Below the pieces are notes generated by a model, which was given only the letters and a program-made list of their open reading frames with translations, searched no databases and was not told the DNA's origin. This document shows, one piece after another, positions 46,550-55,713 of a stretch of 64,000 nucleotides of DNA (position 1 is the stretch's first letter; each line of letters opens with the position of its first letter). This DNA comes from [Phialemoniopsis] sp. UDSM-2020. Lineage: Eukaryota; Ascomycota; Sordariomycetes; Thyridiales; Thyridiaceae. The position numbers were made by a program, and so were the translations under genes. The stretch spans positions 1,798,001 through 1,862,000 of the forward strand of contig JAEILZ010000006.1 in NCBI GenBank assembly GCA_018873225.1, read 5' to 3'.

Positions 46550-48147
46550 ATGATCAAGACGCTGACACTTGTCGCCTTCATCGTCTCGGGTGCCGTAGCG
46601 CAGACTACCACCCGAGATGCGGAGCCGCCATGGAATACAGGACCCAACACCGAGGACGGCTCTTGTGGTGCCGGCACTCCGGGATGGGTGTGCAATCCTG
46701 TCTGGGGTGCATGCTGCGGCAAGGATAGCATGTGTGGTCGATCTGCAGCGTACTGTGGCGAGGGATGGTGAGTTGACCTCCCCTTGTCTCTACTTGTAAT
46801 GGCAAATCTAAATCAGTGTCCTCATAGTCAAGTTGGATTTGGCAATTGTGCCGCTCCAGTTCCCTCGTCTACGCCTACACCAGCTCCTGGTCCAGGAAGT
46901 CCTTCTCCTGACGGCTCATGCGGCGGAACAAACCAATTCAACTGCACCGGCACGAGCTTTGGAGACTGCTGCTCCTCGTCCGGGTGGTGCGGGTCGACGA
47001 CGGCCCACTGCAGCGCCGGCTGCCAGCCGCTCTTTGGAAAATGTGCCGACACTGACGGCAGCATCTCTACTGACGGTCGATGTGGCCCTACCGGGAACAA
47101 CCAGACCTGCCCCGGCTCGGGCTATGGCAATTGCTGCTCTGTGGCAGGCTTCTGCGGCAGCACCGAGTCTCACTGCACGGCCGGCTGCCAGACTGGCTTT
47201 GGTACGTGCACAGGAGGCGGAGACGTCTCACTAGACGGCAAGTGCGGTGCTGCCAACGGCGGCAAGACTTGTAAAGGTTCCTCCTTTGGTGACTGCTGCT
47301 CGTCTAGCGGCTTCTGCGGAGCCACCAGTGAGTTCTGCGGCGCTGGGTGTCAGTCGGGCTTCGGAACCTGCACCTCGGCCGGCAACATCTCCATCGACGG
47401 CAAGTGCGGCACAAACGGCAAAACCTGCAAAGGATCTGCCTTTGGCGATTGCTGCTCGTCGTCTGGCTTCTGCGGCAGCACGTCCGCCTTTTGCTCTGCC
47501 GGGTGCCAGCCCAACTTTGGCACCTGTACCACGACGGATAACATCTCGACCGACGGCGCTTGTGGCAAGAATGGGAAGACTTGCAAGGGATCCGCCTTTG
47601 GAGATTGCTGCTCCTCTAGTGGCTTCTGTGGCAAAACATCAGCTTTCTGTGATGCCGGATGCCAGGCTGCCTTTGGCACTTGCAACAACGGTGCTGGTAG
47701 CATCTCGACCGATGGTAGTTGTGGCAAAAACGGCAAGACGTGCGCTGGCTCGACTTTTGGCAACTGTTGTTCAGGCGGAGGCTTCTGTGGTAACACCGCA
47801 AACCATTGTGGTCAAAACTGGTGAGTGGTAATCTTCACTCTTCTTCACAAGGGTACTGAAAGCTGACGGATTACCGAAATGTACAGCCAGAGCAGCTTCT
47901 CCAGTGGGTGCATCACCACCAACATACCATCTGTGGACGGTAGCTGCGGTGCCAGCAAAGGCAAGCTCACATGCAACGGCGGTGACTTCAACAACCAGTG
48001 CTGCAGCGCCGGGGGGTTCTGTGGTACAACGACGGCCCATTGTGGTACCGGGTGGTAAGTTTTACACCGGGATGTTGCGAGAGACTGGATGTTATCTGCT
48101 AACATATGGATATTCATAGTCAAAAAGGGTACGGACGCTGCAGCTAA
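46550..48147 (+). CDS. Secreted multi-CBM18 chitin-binding protein (eight modules)
   Basis: Exons 46550-46767, 46828-47820, 47887-48054 and 48120-48147 total 1407 nt and 468 aa. The signal peptide is MIKTLTLVAFIVSGAVAQ. Eight hevein-like CBM18 modules follow, each of the form DGxCG..TC.G..FGxCCSxxGFCGxTxxHC..GCQxxFGxC with eight cysteines. A Pro/Ser linker separates modules 1 and 2. Introns 1, 2 and 3 all fall inside a Trp/Cys codon after G-x-W in modules 1, 7 and 8, so exon duplication shaped the ends. There is no catalytic domain. Such proteins bind chitin and can shield hyphal walls or coat a competitor's wall. It is divergent from the GH18-S8 fusion gene. Confidence 0.94.
46905..47820 (+). 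repeat. Tandem CBM18 coding repeats (modules 2-7)
   Basis: Six consecutive copies of a roughly 135-155 bp unit in one exon. Units 4, 5 and 6 are the most alike, sharing near-identical KTCKGS(S/A)FGDCCSSSGFCG stretches, also at DNA level (AAAGGxTCxxCCTTTGGxGAxTGCTGCTC). This points to recent internal duplication. Confidence 0.85.
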
Positions 48148-48280
48148 GGGGGTTGGGCTGCTGCACTGGAAATGTAGATGAAGCCAAGTGAAAATGTCCC
48201 CCCTATGGGAATTAAAATCATCTCAAACTGTTATTATGTAGCCCAAATGAACAACAAAAAGCCGTCCAGTCCTGTGCAAT

Positions 48281-48820
48281 CTAGCATTCCAACGTGCCAA
48301 AGATGTTCTGGATGCTCGTTCCCGCATCTTAATAGTGACATTCGGTCAGAAAAGGTGTTTCTAGTAGAGATGTACTTCCATCATATAGTACACTTACCAA
48401 GATTGATCGTGGTTTCTGCGAGTTGATCTTCGCAGGTGCAGTTCATTGCGGTACCCATGGCGTATTCGCCGAAAATAGGGTCTGGGGCACTGAAGATGTG
48501 ACAACCTTTGCAGAACTGCCGGAACTCAGGGCTGTGGAACCTCTGGATCATGCAGTTGTTAACTGTGATAATGGAGATACGCAGATGATGGGATCGTCAA
48601 GTGGACCTACAGTGATAGTATGTGTAGACTGATCGTATCCTACGCAGCCATTTACATCAATCGATGATGTATGTATGGAACCGTTGTTATGACCCTCGTT
48701 GCATGTGGCTGTGAGATAGGTGGTGGCAGCATCTAGAGTGATGTTTTGGCAAGTGTTGGTGAAATGAGCTGTAGATCCACTGACGAGTATCCCAATGGGT
48801 AGAGTGGCCAGCAACTTCAT
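48281..48820 (-). CDS. Secreted cyanovirin-N homologue (CVNH lectin)
   Basis: Three exons on the complement, 48611-48820, 48398-48542 and 48281-48327, total 402 nt and 133 aa. A signal peptide (MKLLATLPIGILVSGSTAH) leads into FTNTCQNITLDAATTYLTATC and TSSIDVNGCVGYD, the first sequence repeat of the CVNH fold. The second half ends MNCTCEDQLAETTINLDAGTSIQNIFGTLEC, the expected second repeat. Six further Cys suggest extra disulphides. CVNH proteins bind mannose- or other oligosaccharides. The middle exon boundary (GTAGGT donor, 68-nt intron) was chosen because it restores phase; a 38-nt alternative is less likely. It converges on the CBM18 gene, 133 bp away. Confidence 0.8.
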
Positions 48821-49941
48821 GTTTGTGGATGCGACTCGGGCAAGACAAAGAGAAGAGTCGTATTCAATGACTAGGATCTTGTAACTTGTCCTATTTGTAC
48901 TATTTCTTTGTGACTTTGTCGATCAAGATGGAATAGTGGACTATTCTTATATCTATCAACATCCGAAGCGCAGACTGTCTCTGGTGTCTCCGTCTTCTTT
49001 TTGCATCCCAGCTTATGAAGTGACCATCAGATCTTTGGAGAAGCTAGGCCTGAAATTGCATCATGTAGGGTGAAGGCAAAGCTCATGTGATATGATATGA
49101 GAATGGCGCTCCGTTGCATATAGTAGCTTTTGGTTGATATCCAGTTGCATTTTGATTAATTGGCTCGACGGTTATCACTCGAAAGAGCCGCAAGGGTGCA
49201 GACTTGAAATACTTGCAAACATTCGACTGGATTACGGAGGGGTTGGTCATCAAAGAGGCCCCCAATGCCATGTTGGAGTTCAGACAAAGGGCCTTTCCCC
49301 GCACGGTCAATAGATTAACGTTGCTTGAACCCGGTTTGACCAGGTGACGCCGGGATGAGCTTGGAGCTTGAACCCCCCTGGCACACCTCCACAGAATTAA
49401 TTTGGAGAAGGAAGCGGGCACAGTCCGAGCCTGTAGGGTTCATGTAGACCATTCATTGACAGATATGGTTGAAGGCAAGGGCCTGGTTTCCCCGGGCAGA
49501 GGTCGAGTGTAAATCCGGCCATGTCCGAATATTTCATCCGATGATTAAAGCTTCACATGCACCTAACCATCCTTGAGTGCGCCCTAAGTGGCACAACAGC
49601 AGCGCCTCTTTAGTGCTTAATTTTTCAGAAGACCCCACCTGCTGCATCTGGCCGTCGCATGTGCGGGAGAGTGCGGTCATCAATGATCAACCTTGGAAAT
49701 GTGGGGTTCCCTCGGCGCTTCTGCCTTCGCGCCGCCACCACACGCCGCCGTTAGGGACCAGAAAAAAGCGTCTTGTCAAAATTTTGACTTTTCTGGGGAC
49801 CGAAATACTTCCAAAGATTTTCTCGACGACACTCTTGGCAACTTTCAGGACTCCTTGCTCGACCGTGCAGCTCTTCATCACCGTCACCATCTTCTCCATC
49901 ACCCCTTGAGCAGGCGAACCCCTTGCACCCCCACCGCCAAG
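48821..49941. other. Intergenic
   Basis: This holds the CVNH promoter and, near 49700-49941, the pyrimidine-rich promoter region of the phosphoribosyltransferase gene. No other gene is seen. Confidence 0.5.
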
Positions 49942-50899
49942 ATGGTACAGAAGCTCTACGTCACGTACAACGATGTGAGTTCGCGATCAGCCCCTCCATT
50001 CCCCCCGCGGCGCCGCGATCACGAGACGGGTGCGCCCATGTGTTTACCCATGCACAACCACCCAGACGGGAAGCAAATGGACCTTCGCAGATTGGAAGGA
50101 CCCTTTCTTCCTATGCCAAGCCTACTTCATTCTTCCGAATTTCCCTTACGCCGCACACGTCCACATTCGTGTACCCTACCGCCGAGATGGAGGCACCCCG
50201 CTAACCAGGGCCTTGCGCTCTCCCCTCCAAACAGGTCCACAAGCTCTGCCAGGAGTCGGCCCCCGAGATCCTCGAGAAGTTCCAGCCGCAGCTCATGATC
50301 GCCATCGGCGGCGGCGGCTACGTCCCCGCCCGCATCCTGCGGTCCTTCCTCAAGAAGCCCGGCTCGCCCAACATCCCCATCCAGGCCATCGGCCTTTCCC
50401 TCTACGAGTCCCTGCCCACCGACACCGTCGAGGAGAAGCCCGGCACAAAGGTCACCCGCACCCAGTGGCTCGACCTCTCGAGCCTCGGCTCCATGAGCAA
50501 CCTCGTCGGCAAGCGCATCCTCATCGTCGACGAGGTCGACGACACCCGCACCACCCTCGAGTACGCCGTCAAGGAGCTCGAGAAGGACGTCGAGCAGGCC
50601 CGCAAGGACATGGGCGCTCAGGGTGAGGGCGAGGAGACGCAGTTTAGCATCTTTGTGCTCCACGTACGTCAGACCCAAGGCTCTCAAATACCAGATGACG
50701 TGGAAAACTAACACATGGTGTCACACAGAACAAGGACAAGCAAAAGAAGGGCATCCTGCCCCACTCCATGCTCGAGTCTGGCCGGTACAAGGCGGCGCGC
50801 ACTGTCGGCGACGAGTGGATCTGCTACCCTTGGGAGGCCATCGATATCGAGGAGCACGACGAGCTCGCTCGGCAACAAAAGGCCAACGGAAGCGCTTGA
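49942..50899 (+). CDS. XPT1: Xanthine/guanine phosphoribosyltransferase (XPT1-like)
   Basis: Three exons, 49942-49974, 50235-50663 and 50729-50899, give 210 aa in frame. The first exon is only 11 codons and is followed by a long 260-nt intron. MVQKLYVTYNDVHKLCQESAPEI is the usual start of fungal Xpt1. MIAIGGGGYVPARILRSFL and the PRPP-binding loop ILIVDEVDDTRTTLEYAV are the type I phosphoribosyltransferase motifs, the latter in the Xpt1-specific form. WICYPWE near the C-terminus closes the purine pocket. It converts xanthine (and guanine) plus PRPP to the nucleotide for purine salvage in the cytosol. Third positions are strongly C-biased, fitting good expression. Confidence 0.93.
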
Positions 50900-51430
50900 A
50901 TGAACTACATGAGAGGCGAACGAGCGATGATTTTTGCAATTATAGCATATGGGAATTGGTTCACTGTTGACCAGTATGATGTTCGGAAAGGATAGAGGAA
51001 CATCTTGGCGCGACTTGGGCGGTTGGCTGTGGCCATCAGCTTTGCCTGGGGTCTCTAGGCATTTTGCCCGAGATTTGCCATTGGGCGCGGAGGATTTGGA
51101 TCTGCGGCATGGCCGCTGGATGGGTAGACTCGTAGATCGGAAGAAAGCATCTAGAAGAATGACAAAATTATCGAAGCATGCCGTGAGTGGATTTGTCGTT
51201 TCAATTGTGCCGGTCCGTCACGATGTGGATGGTTGAGAGCTATCCGAGTCAAGGCGTCAGCTGTCTTGAGTCCTGCTCTCAAAGCGAACGGATGTCAGCT
51301 GCAGCAAGGAGTGTCGTTCCAGCCAATGGCCATCAATGCGCCTCTCACACTTGGCCGTGTCACCACCCCTCATTTTCTTGCTTCAACACTGATTTTCTCT
51401 TTGCCTGAGAAAGACTTCATCCTTTTCTAC
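50900..51430. other. Intergenic
   Basis: The spacer before the F-box-like gene. The reading frame of that gene stays open back to about 51233, and an in-frame ATG exists at 51326, so its start could lie inside this stretch. Confidence 0.45.
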
Positions 51431-52588
51431 ATGCTGGCTGGAATGGCTGATCCAGTGCTGCATGCCGGAGATGACTCCGATGACCATTTCTCGCGTCTCG
51501 CTCAACTATTGAAGGTATTGATTAACGCGATGATCACCATCCCAAATCCGCCAAAGTCCATGCACTCAAGTCACGATCAAGACCGACACTCTACGGTTGG
51601 TAACCTCGACAAGCTGCCAGCTGAGCTATTGCAAGATATTGTCAACCGCCTTGACTTTCGATCCATCTGTCGATTCGCCAGGGTTTCTGTCCGAGCGAAG
51701 AACTTCATCGTATCTCTCCCCGCCTACCGAGATCTGATGAAGCATGCCCCAAACGCACTTGCGGCTCTGGCCCGAATAGGACTCATACACCTCCACTCGG
51801 CATCGGCGCTGCACGCGGCACTTCGAAGCGAGCGCTGCGCGACATGTCCCGAGTACGCTCCCTACCTGTGCCTGGCGATCTGCGAAAGGTCTTGCTGGCA
51901 ATGTTTCTTCACCTATTACTCGCGATGGGTCATCGACCTTTACACGGCGTGCGACGTCTTTGCCCTCGCATATGACGTGGTCGAGACACTGCCCGTCATA
52001 CAGAGCATCCCTGGCCGGTACGGAGCTACACGTAGGTCGATGGAGAACCCGCGTAGGCTGGTAAGCGCTCTCCACGCCCGGGAGTTGGCAATCTCCGTAC
52101 ACGGATCCGCTGACGCCATCATGGAACTTCATTGGCCTGGCATACCGTCCGAGAAAAGAGACCCCGGGGCGAATAGACGCCTGAAAGCTTTTCTTTGGGA
52201 CACTCCGGCCGTACCTACCGGTGGGGACGATTTGTACTTTGGCATGGCATCCATCCACTTTCCCTCCCTTTCTAGTACTGCTTCAGACGTCGTCGAGCAG
52301 GGGCTCTGGTGCTGGGGCTGCCAGTGTATGTACTGGTGTTACAGGAACGTATTAACAGACTGTACGTGGCCCAAGAGTGATATTGTGGCCGTTGTTCAGA
52401 TGCCGGCGGATTCGGAGAGCTATGAGGTCGATATCGTTCTGATCGAACTCACAAGGCGTGCCTACTCGAGGGCTGGCCTCATGGCGCACATCGCAGATTG
52501 CTGTGGCGCGCAACAGCTGCTGGCTGAGTGGTCATGCGCCAGCTCTGCCGGAGCCGGAGCCGTGTATCAGTCATGGCCAGCGAATTAG
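51431..52588 (+). CDS. F-box-like domain protein
   Basis: A single exon; the ATG at 51431 gives 385 aa. In-frame alternatives at 51326 and 51560 cannot be excluded. LDKLPAELLQDIVNRLDFRSICRFARVSVRAKNFI is an F-box-like motif (LPxEL..I...L....L..F..VS), followed by LPAYRDLMKHAP as in many fungal F-box proteins. Next comes a Cys cluster, ERCATCPEYAPYLCLAICERSCWQCF, that could bind zinc, and a second Trp/Cys patch, GLWCWGCQCMYWCYRNV. Fungal F-box proteins recruit substrates to SCF ubiquitin ligases through Skp1. The target and role here are unknown. Families of this type expand rapidly in filamentous fungi. Confidence 0.72.
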   Translation: MLAGMADPVLHAGDDSDDHFSRLAQLLKVLINAMITIPNPPKSMHSSHDQDRHSTVGNLDKLPAELLQDIVNRLDFRSICRFARVSVRAKNFIVSLPAYRDLMKHAPNALAALARIGLIHLHSASALHAALRSERCATCPEYAPYLCLAICERSCWQCFFTYYSRWVIDLYTACDVFALAYDVVETLPVIQSIPGRYGATRRSMENPRRLVSALHARELAISVHGSADAIMELHWPGIPSEKRDPGANRRLKAFLWDTPAVPTGGDDLYFGMASIHFPSLSSTASDVVEQGLWCWGCQCMYWCYRNVLTDCTWPKSDIVAVVQMPADSESYEVDIVLIELTRRAYSRAGLMAHIADCCGAQQLLAEWSCASSAGAGAVYQSWPAN

Positions 52589-52914
52589 TTTCATGCAATC
52601 TTACAGCAAGGGGGTTTACTGACACATTGATGACTGAATCGAATATGTCTAAGACGTTTATTCCGAGCTATTTTTCTTATCATAAGTTCCTCTAGTGAAA
52701 CCTTTACACACGCACGGCAACAACTCCACGCTTCACAAACAGTGGAGCACATTGCTACTTTGACCCTGAGCTGCAGGTAGATAGGTAAAGTACCTAATTC
52801 CATCTTGCCGACGAATTGCAACGACAACATCATACCAGGGTCACTACAGGCTCTGTAGCGCTGTGGGTGGGAGCGCTGGCGTTGTCAATCTCATTCATTG
52901 GGCCGCTCATTGCC
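52589..52914. other. Convergent 3' spacer
   Basis: This lies between the stops of the F-box-like gene and the metallophosphoesterase gene. No feature is recognised. Confidence 0.5.
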
Positions 52915-53790
52915 CTATTTTTGACTTGAGCATCGGATATCGAGCATTGAACTTGACTTTCCCTTCCTCAGGCTGGAAGCCACGTTCTCCCCAGCGAGAA
53001 AGACTCTCTCTGCATTGAAATCATTCTCCAGCGACCTCGCGTAACCTCTCTGATTGGCAACGAGCCTCTTCCCAGAATCGTCCGTGAAATCACAATTGTG
53101 ATGGGTGTGTCCAAACGCCCACATTACTACTGCTTTATTTGACCCGCACTCTTCGCGACTCAGGTCCGTAGCAAACCCAGATTGGACATGGCTTGTGCCG
53201 ACGGCATGCCGCGGATCAACTGCTCTGGGGTCAAGTGTGGGGCTATGATGAGTGAAAATAACTATCTGTCGGTCCGGTTCCTCCCTCGTTATCTTCAATA
53301 CCTGGGCATTAAGCCAAGTAAGATCAGAAGAATGGGCCTCTATATGGTCAGCAACCGTCCAGTCGAGGATGCGGTTGAAGTCTATGAGGCGGCTGCCTAC
53401 ATCCCTGGCCTGGCCTTGTGTGATGTTGGAAAACAGAGTACAGCCTAACACTGTAATTGTCTCGAAGTCGTAGCGTGTCTGGTCAAGAAAGACAAATTTT
53501 CCGATTGTAGTAGTGCTGCGGAGACTCTCCATTCTTTCTGAGAAAGTCTCAACCCTTGCCTTGGCACTTTCCCAACTCCCCAAGACGGGCTCATGGTTTC
53601 CAAGCAGGAAGAAGACGTTCCAGTACTGATGTAATTGTCTTTCAAGGAAGTTAAACAACCCATCGTCTCCAATATGGCCTATATCACCCAGTAGTGCGAG
53701 GTTTGGGGCTGTTTGCTTGATGGGGAAGTTGTATGAAGGATATGTCTCAAGGTGGAGATCGGATATGATTTGGAAGGCAACAGGTGCCAT
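52915..53790 (-). CDS. Calcineurin-like metallophosphoesterase
   Basis: A single exon of 291 aa from MAPVAFQIISDLHLE, the first in-frame ATG; the upstream frame has only non-ATG starts. Metal-binding blocks in order are ISDLHLE, ALLGDIGHI, FLLGNHEP, IFTHHSPT and AFGHTHHNCDF. This combination is common in small fungal cytosolic calcineurin-like phosphoesterases of unknown substrate. It differs from the MPPED-type enzyme at 25.4-26.5 kb, which has DTHGD and GHIHG. Confidence 0.88.
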   Translation of the reverse strand: MAPVAFQIISDLHLETYPSYNFPIKQTAPNLALLGDIGHIGDDGLFNFLERQLHQYWNVFFLLGNHEPVLGSWESAKARVETFSERMESLRSTTTIGKFVFLDQTRYDFETITVLGCTLFSNITQGQARDVGSRLIDFNRILDWTVADHIEAHSSDLTWLNAQVLKITREEPDRQIVIFTHHSPTLDPRAVDPRHAVGTSHVQSGFATDLSREECGSNKAVVMWAFGHTHHNCDFTDDSGKRLVANQRGYARSLENDFNAERVFLAGENVASSLRKGKSSSMLDIRCSSQK

Positions 53791-54267
53791 GGCGATAAAG
53801 GTGCTGTAATGCTGATGATGATGATTGCCTCGGGCCCTGTGGATGCGCAAGATTGAGGGGATGTTTGCACTATTTAGGCAGCGGCGCAAGCACAAGCACG
53901 CAGAGCGAAAAGTAACTTTAGAAAAGAGAATGGGCGCAAAGTTGAACGAGGCGCGGGGTGTTTGCCTTGGGTGAAGTTCACCAACTGCTCAATCACCCCG
54001 CCTTCCGAGTTAGGTAGCCTTCTTGTATTTGTTAACCGGAGAAGACACCACGAGCCAATAGAATCGAGTCAACACGTTGAGAGCTTGAACATATTAAGGG
54101 TATCAATTGCCATCCACAGACAGCTTTGCTTGTTCTATGATGTAAAGGCCGAGTCTCCAAAATCCAACCGACATAGCTCTCGTGATCTTTCTAAACATGA
54201 CACAGACTGAGCGTTGGTAATCTTGCTTATAAGGCAAGAGGTGCTGAACAGCACTGGAGATGCTGCT
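53791..54267. other. Intergenic
   Basis: The promoter of the metallophosphoesterase and the 3' side of the OXLD1-like gene. No feature is recognised. Confidence 0.5.
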
Positions 54268-55146
54268 TCACCCACCGGTGGTCCCTTCTTCTTTATGTTT
54301 GATCTTCAGCTTCTTTTCTGTCTTCATGAACTCTCTGATGCCCACAGGTATGTCGCGATAGAGGGACTCATCCCAGAGGTTCTTAGCAATCTTGCCGTCT
54401 CCCTGCTGCGGCTTGACGCCGGCATCCCAGTTGCTCTCGGAACCACCACCGTCGTCATCCATGCTGACGGCATGGTGATCTGATGACTGGCTGTGGCCGA
54501 CACCAGGTGGCGGAGGTGCAGTCGCAGTGCCCTCGGGCCCAGCAGCCTGGGCTGCAAGTCGACGCTGTGCTTCTGCACTTGATGCTGACCACTCTTCCAT
54601 CTCGTCTCGAAACCTTTCCCAAACACAATTGACACATCCGCTCATGCAACAATTGTCGGGCTCTACAGGCTTTGGCGGTACCAGCACTCCAGCAATGAGT
54701 GTGCTGCGGGATCTCATCTCCTTGAGTCGCTCCGCGCGTTCGGCAGGCCCGGCAAGTTTGGACCCGAAGACGATCCGCGCCCTCTCCTGTACGGTAGTAG
54801 GCGGCGGTGTGATGGTGGGAGGTGAGGTTTCTTTAGACGGAGGAGGTGACAGAGTAACGCCGGCTTCCTCAGGAGTAGGAGTTGAGGTAGATGTGCTGAA
54901 TGTCTCGCCCGGTTCACCTGACTTTGCAGTGACAGGTGGGGCTTCGGGGTTCGTTTCTGAGTATGGAGGGCGCGATCTCAGAATGGACTCATAATATGCT
55001 CCTATCGGTGCTCTCTGAGGCCATGGTTCTATTGATGTGCTTTCTGTTTGCCTCAGCCTTGCTGTGGTCGCTAGAAACGCTCGCCGAGGTTGATGCCGGG
55101 TAACCTCAGGCAAACTGTGAAGTGAGGCCCGTGACAAGCCCCTCAT
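54268..55146 (-). CDS. OXLD1-like mitochondrial protein (oxidoreductase-like domain)
   Basis: A single exon of 292 aa. The N-terminus MRGLSRASLHSLPEVTRHQPRRAFLATTARLRQ is Arg/Ser/Ala-rich without acids, a mitochondrial presequence. A Pro/Thr/Ser-rich linker of about 90 residues follows. The conserved core is PPKPVEPDNCCMSGCVNCVWERFRDEMEEW, the Cys-rich signature of the oxidoreductase-like (DUF1791/OXLD1) family. The conserved C-terminal helix region DPRMxAF-like is here IPVGIREFMKTEKKLK. Biochemical activity of this family is not established despite its name. The CCMSGCVNC cysteines suggest metal or disulphide chemistry. Confidence 0.85.
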   Translation of the reverse strand: MRGLSRASLHSLPEVTRHQPRRAFLATTARLRQTESTSIEPWPQRAPIGAYYESILRSRPPYSETNPEAPPVTAKSGEPGETFSTSTSTPTPEEAGVTLSPPPSKETSPPTITPPPTTVQERARIVFGSKLAGPAERAERLKEMRSRSTLIAGVLVPPKPVEPDNCCMSGCVNCVWERFRDEMEEWSASSAEAQRRLAAQAAGPEGTATAPPPPGVGHSQSSDHHAVSMDDDGGGSESNWDAGVKPQQGDGKIAKNLWDESLYRDIPVGIREFMKTEKKLKIKHKEEGTTGG

Positions 55147-55713
55147 CTTGGTTCCGAATGCTGCTACAGATCGGGTAGCAGACCTTGGAAGAGGTTATTG
55201 AACATGCATGAGTGTAAGTGTAGGGAGTTTGCTAAAGGGCGTTGCCGAAGGGCGCTTGTTCGTGCCTTGATATGAGGTTGAGTTTGAGGCGAGCGGCGAT
55301 ACTCGGACGTCGGGATTTCGGTCTTGAGTTGGATAAGAAGAAAATTGGAGGCGAACCAGTCCAGGAACCACGAAGAAAAAGACGTCATTTTCGGGGCCAG
55401 GGTCTCTTCTTATTTATTATTGGTTTAGCGGCTTTTGGTGAGTTACGCGTGCACGTGCCACCTTGAAACATCGTCCTACCCGCCCAAACCCGGTCCAGTC
55501 CAGTCGCGTCTCGATTATTCACAGCATTAGTTAGTGGGCGCATCCATTCATCCACCCAAAACAGTTACAGCGCGTGTACGCCTGATAGCTCCATCCATTA
55601 TCACCACCACCACCAGCATACGAAGTACATAGCAAAATACACAGTACCCGACACAATGCAGGACTGTCACTACACTACAAAAATCTAAACAGCCAGCTTC
55701 CATTGTGTCCACA
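55147..55713. promoter_or_regulatory. Divergent promoter, OXLD1-like / nuclear coiled-coil protein
   Basis: A 567-bp spacer between divergent starts. It contains a GCACGTGC (E-box-like) site near 55450. No gene is seen. Confidence 0.4.

Noticed and set aside
48543..48580. 38-nt intron alternative in the CVNH gene (GTATCT donor)
   Set aside because: It is shorter than practical fungal introns; the 68-nt alternative with a GTAGGT donor keeps phase and has a better donor.
49083..49421. 112-codon minus-strand ORF
   Set aside because: There are no family features, and it lies in a promoter-like spacer.
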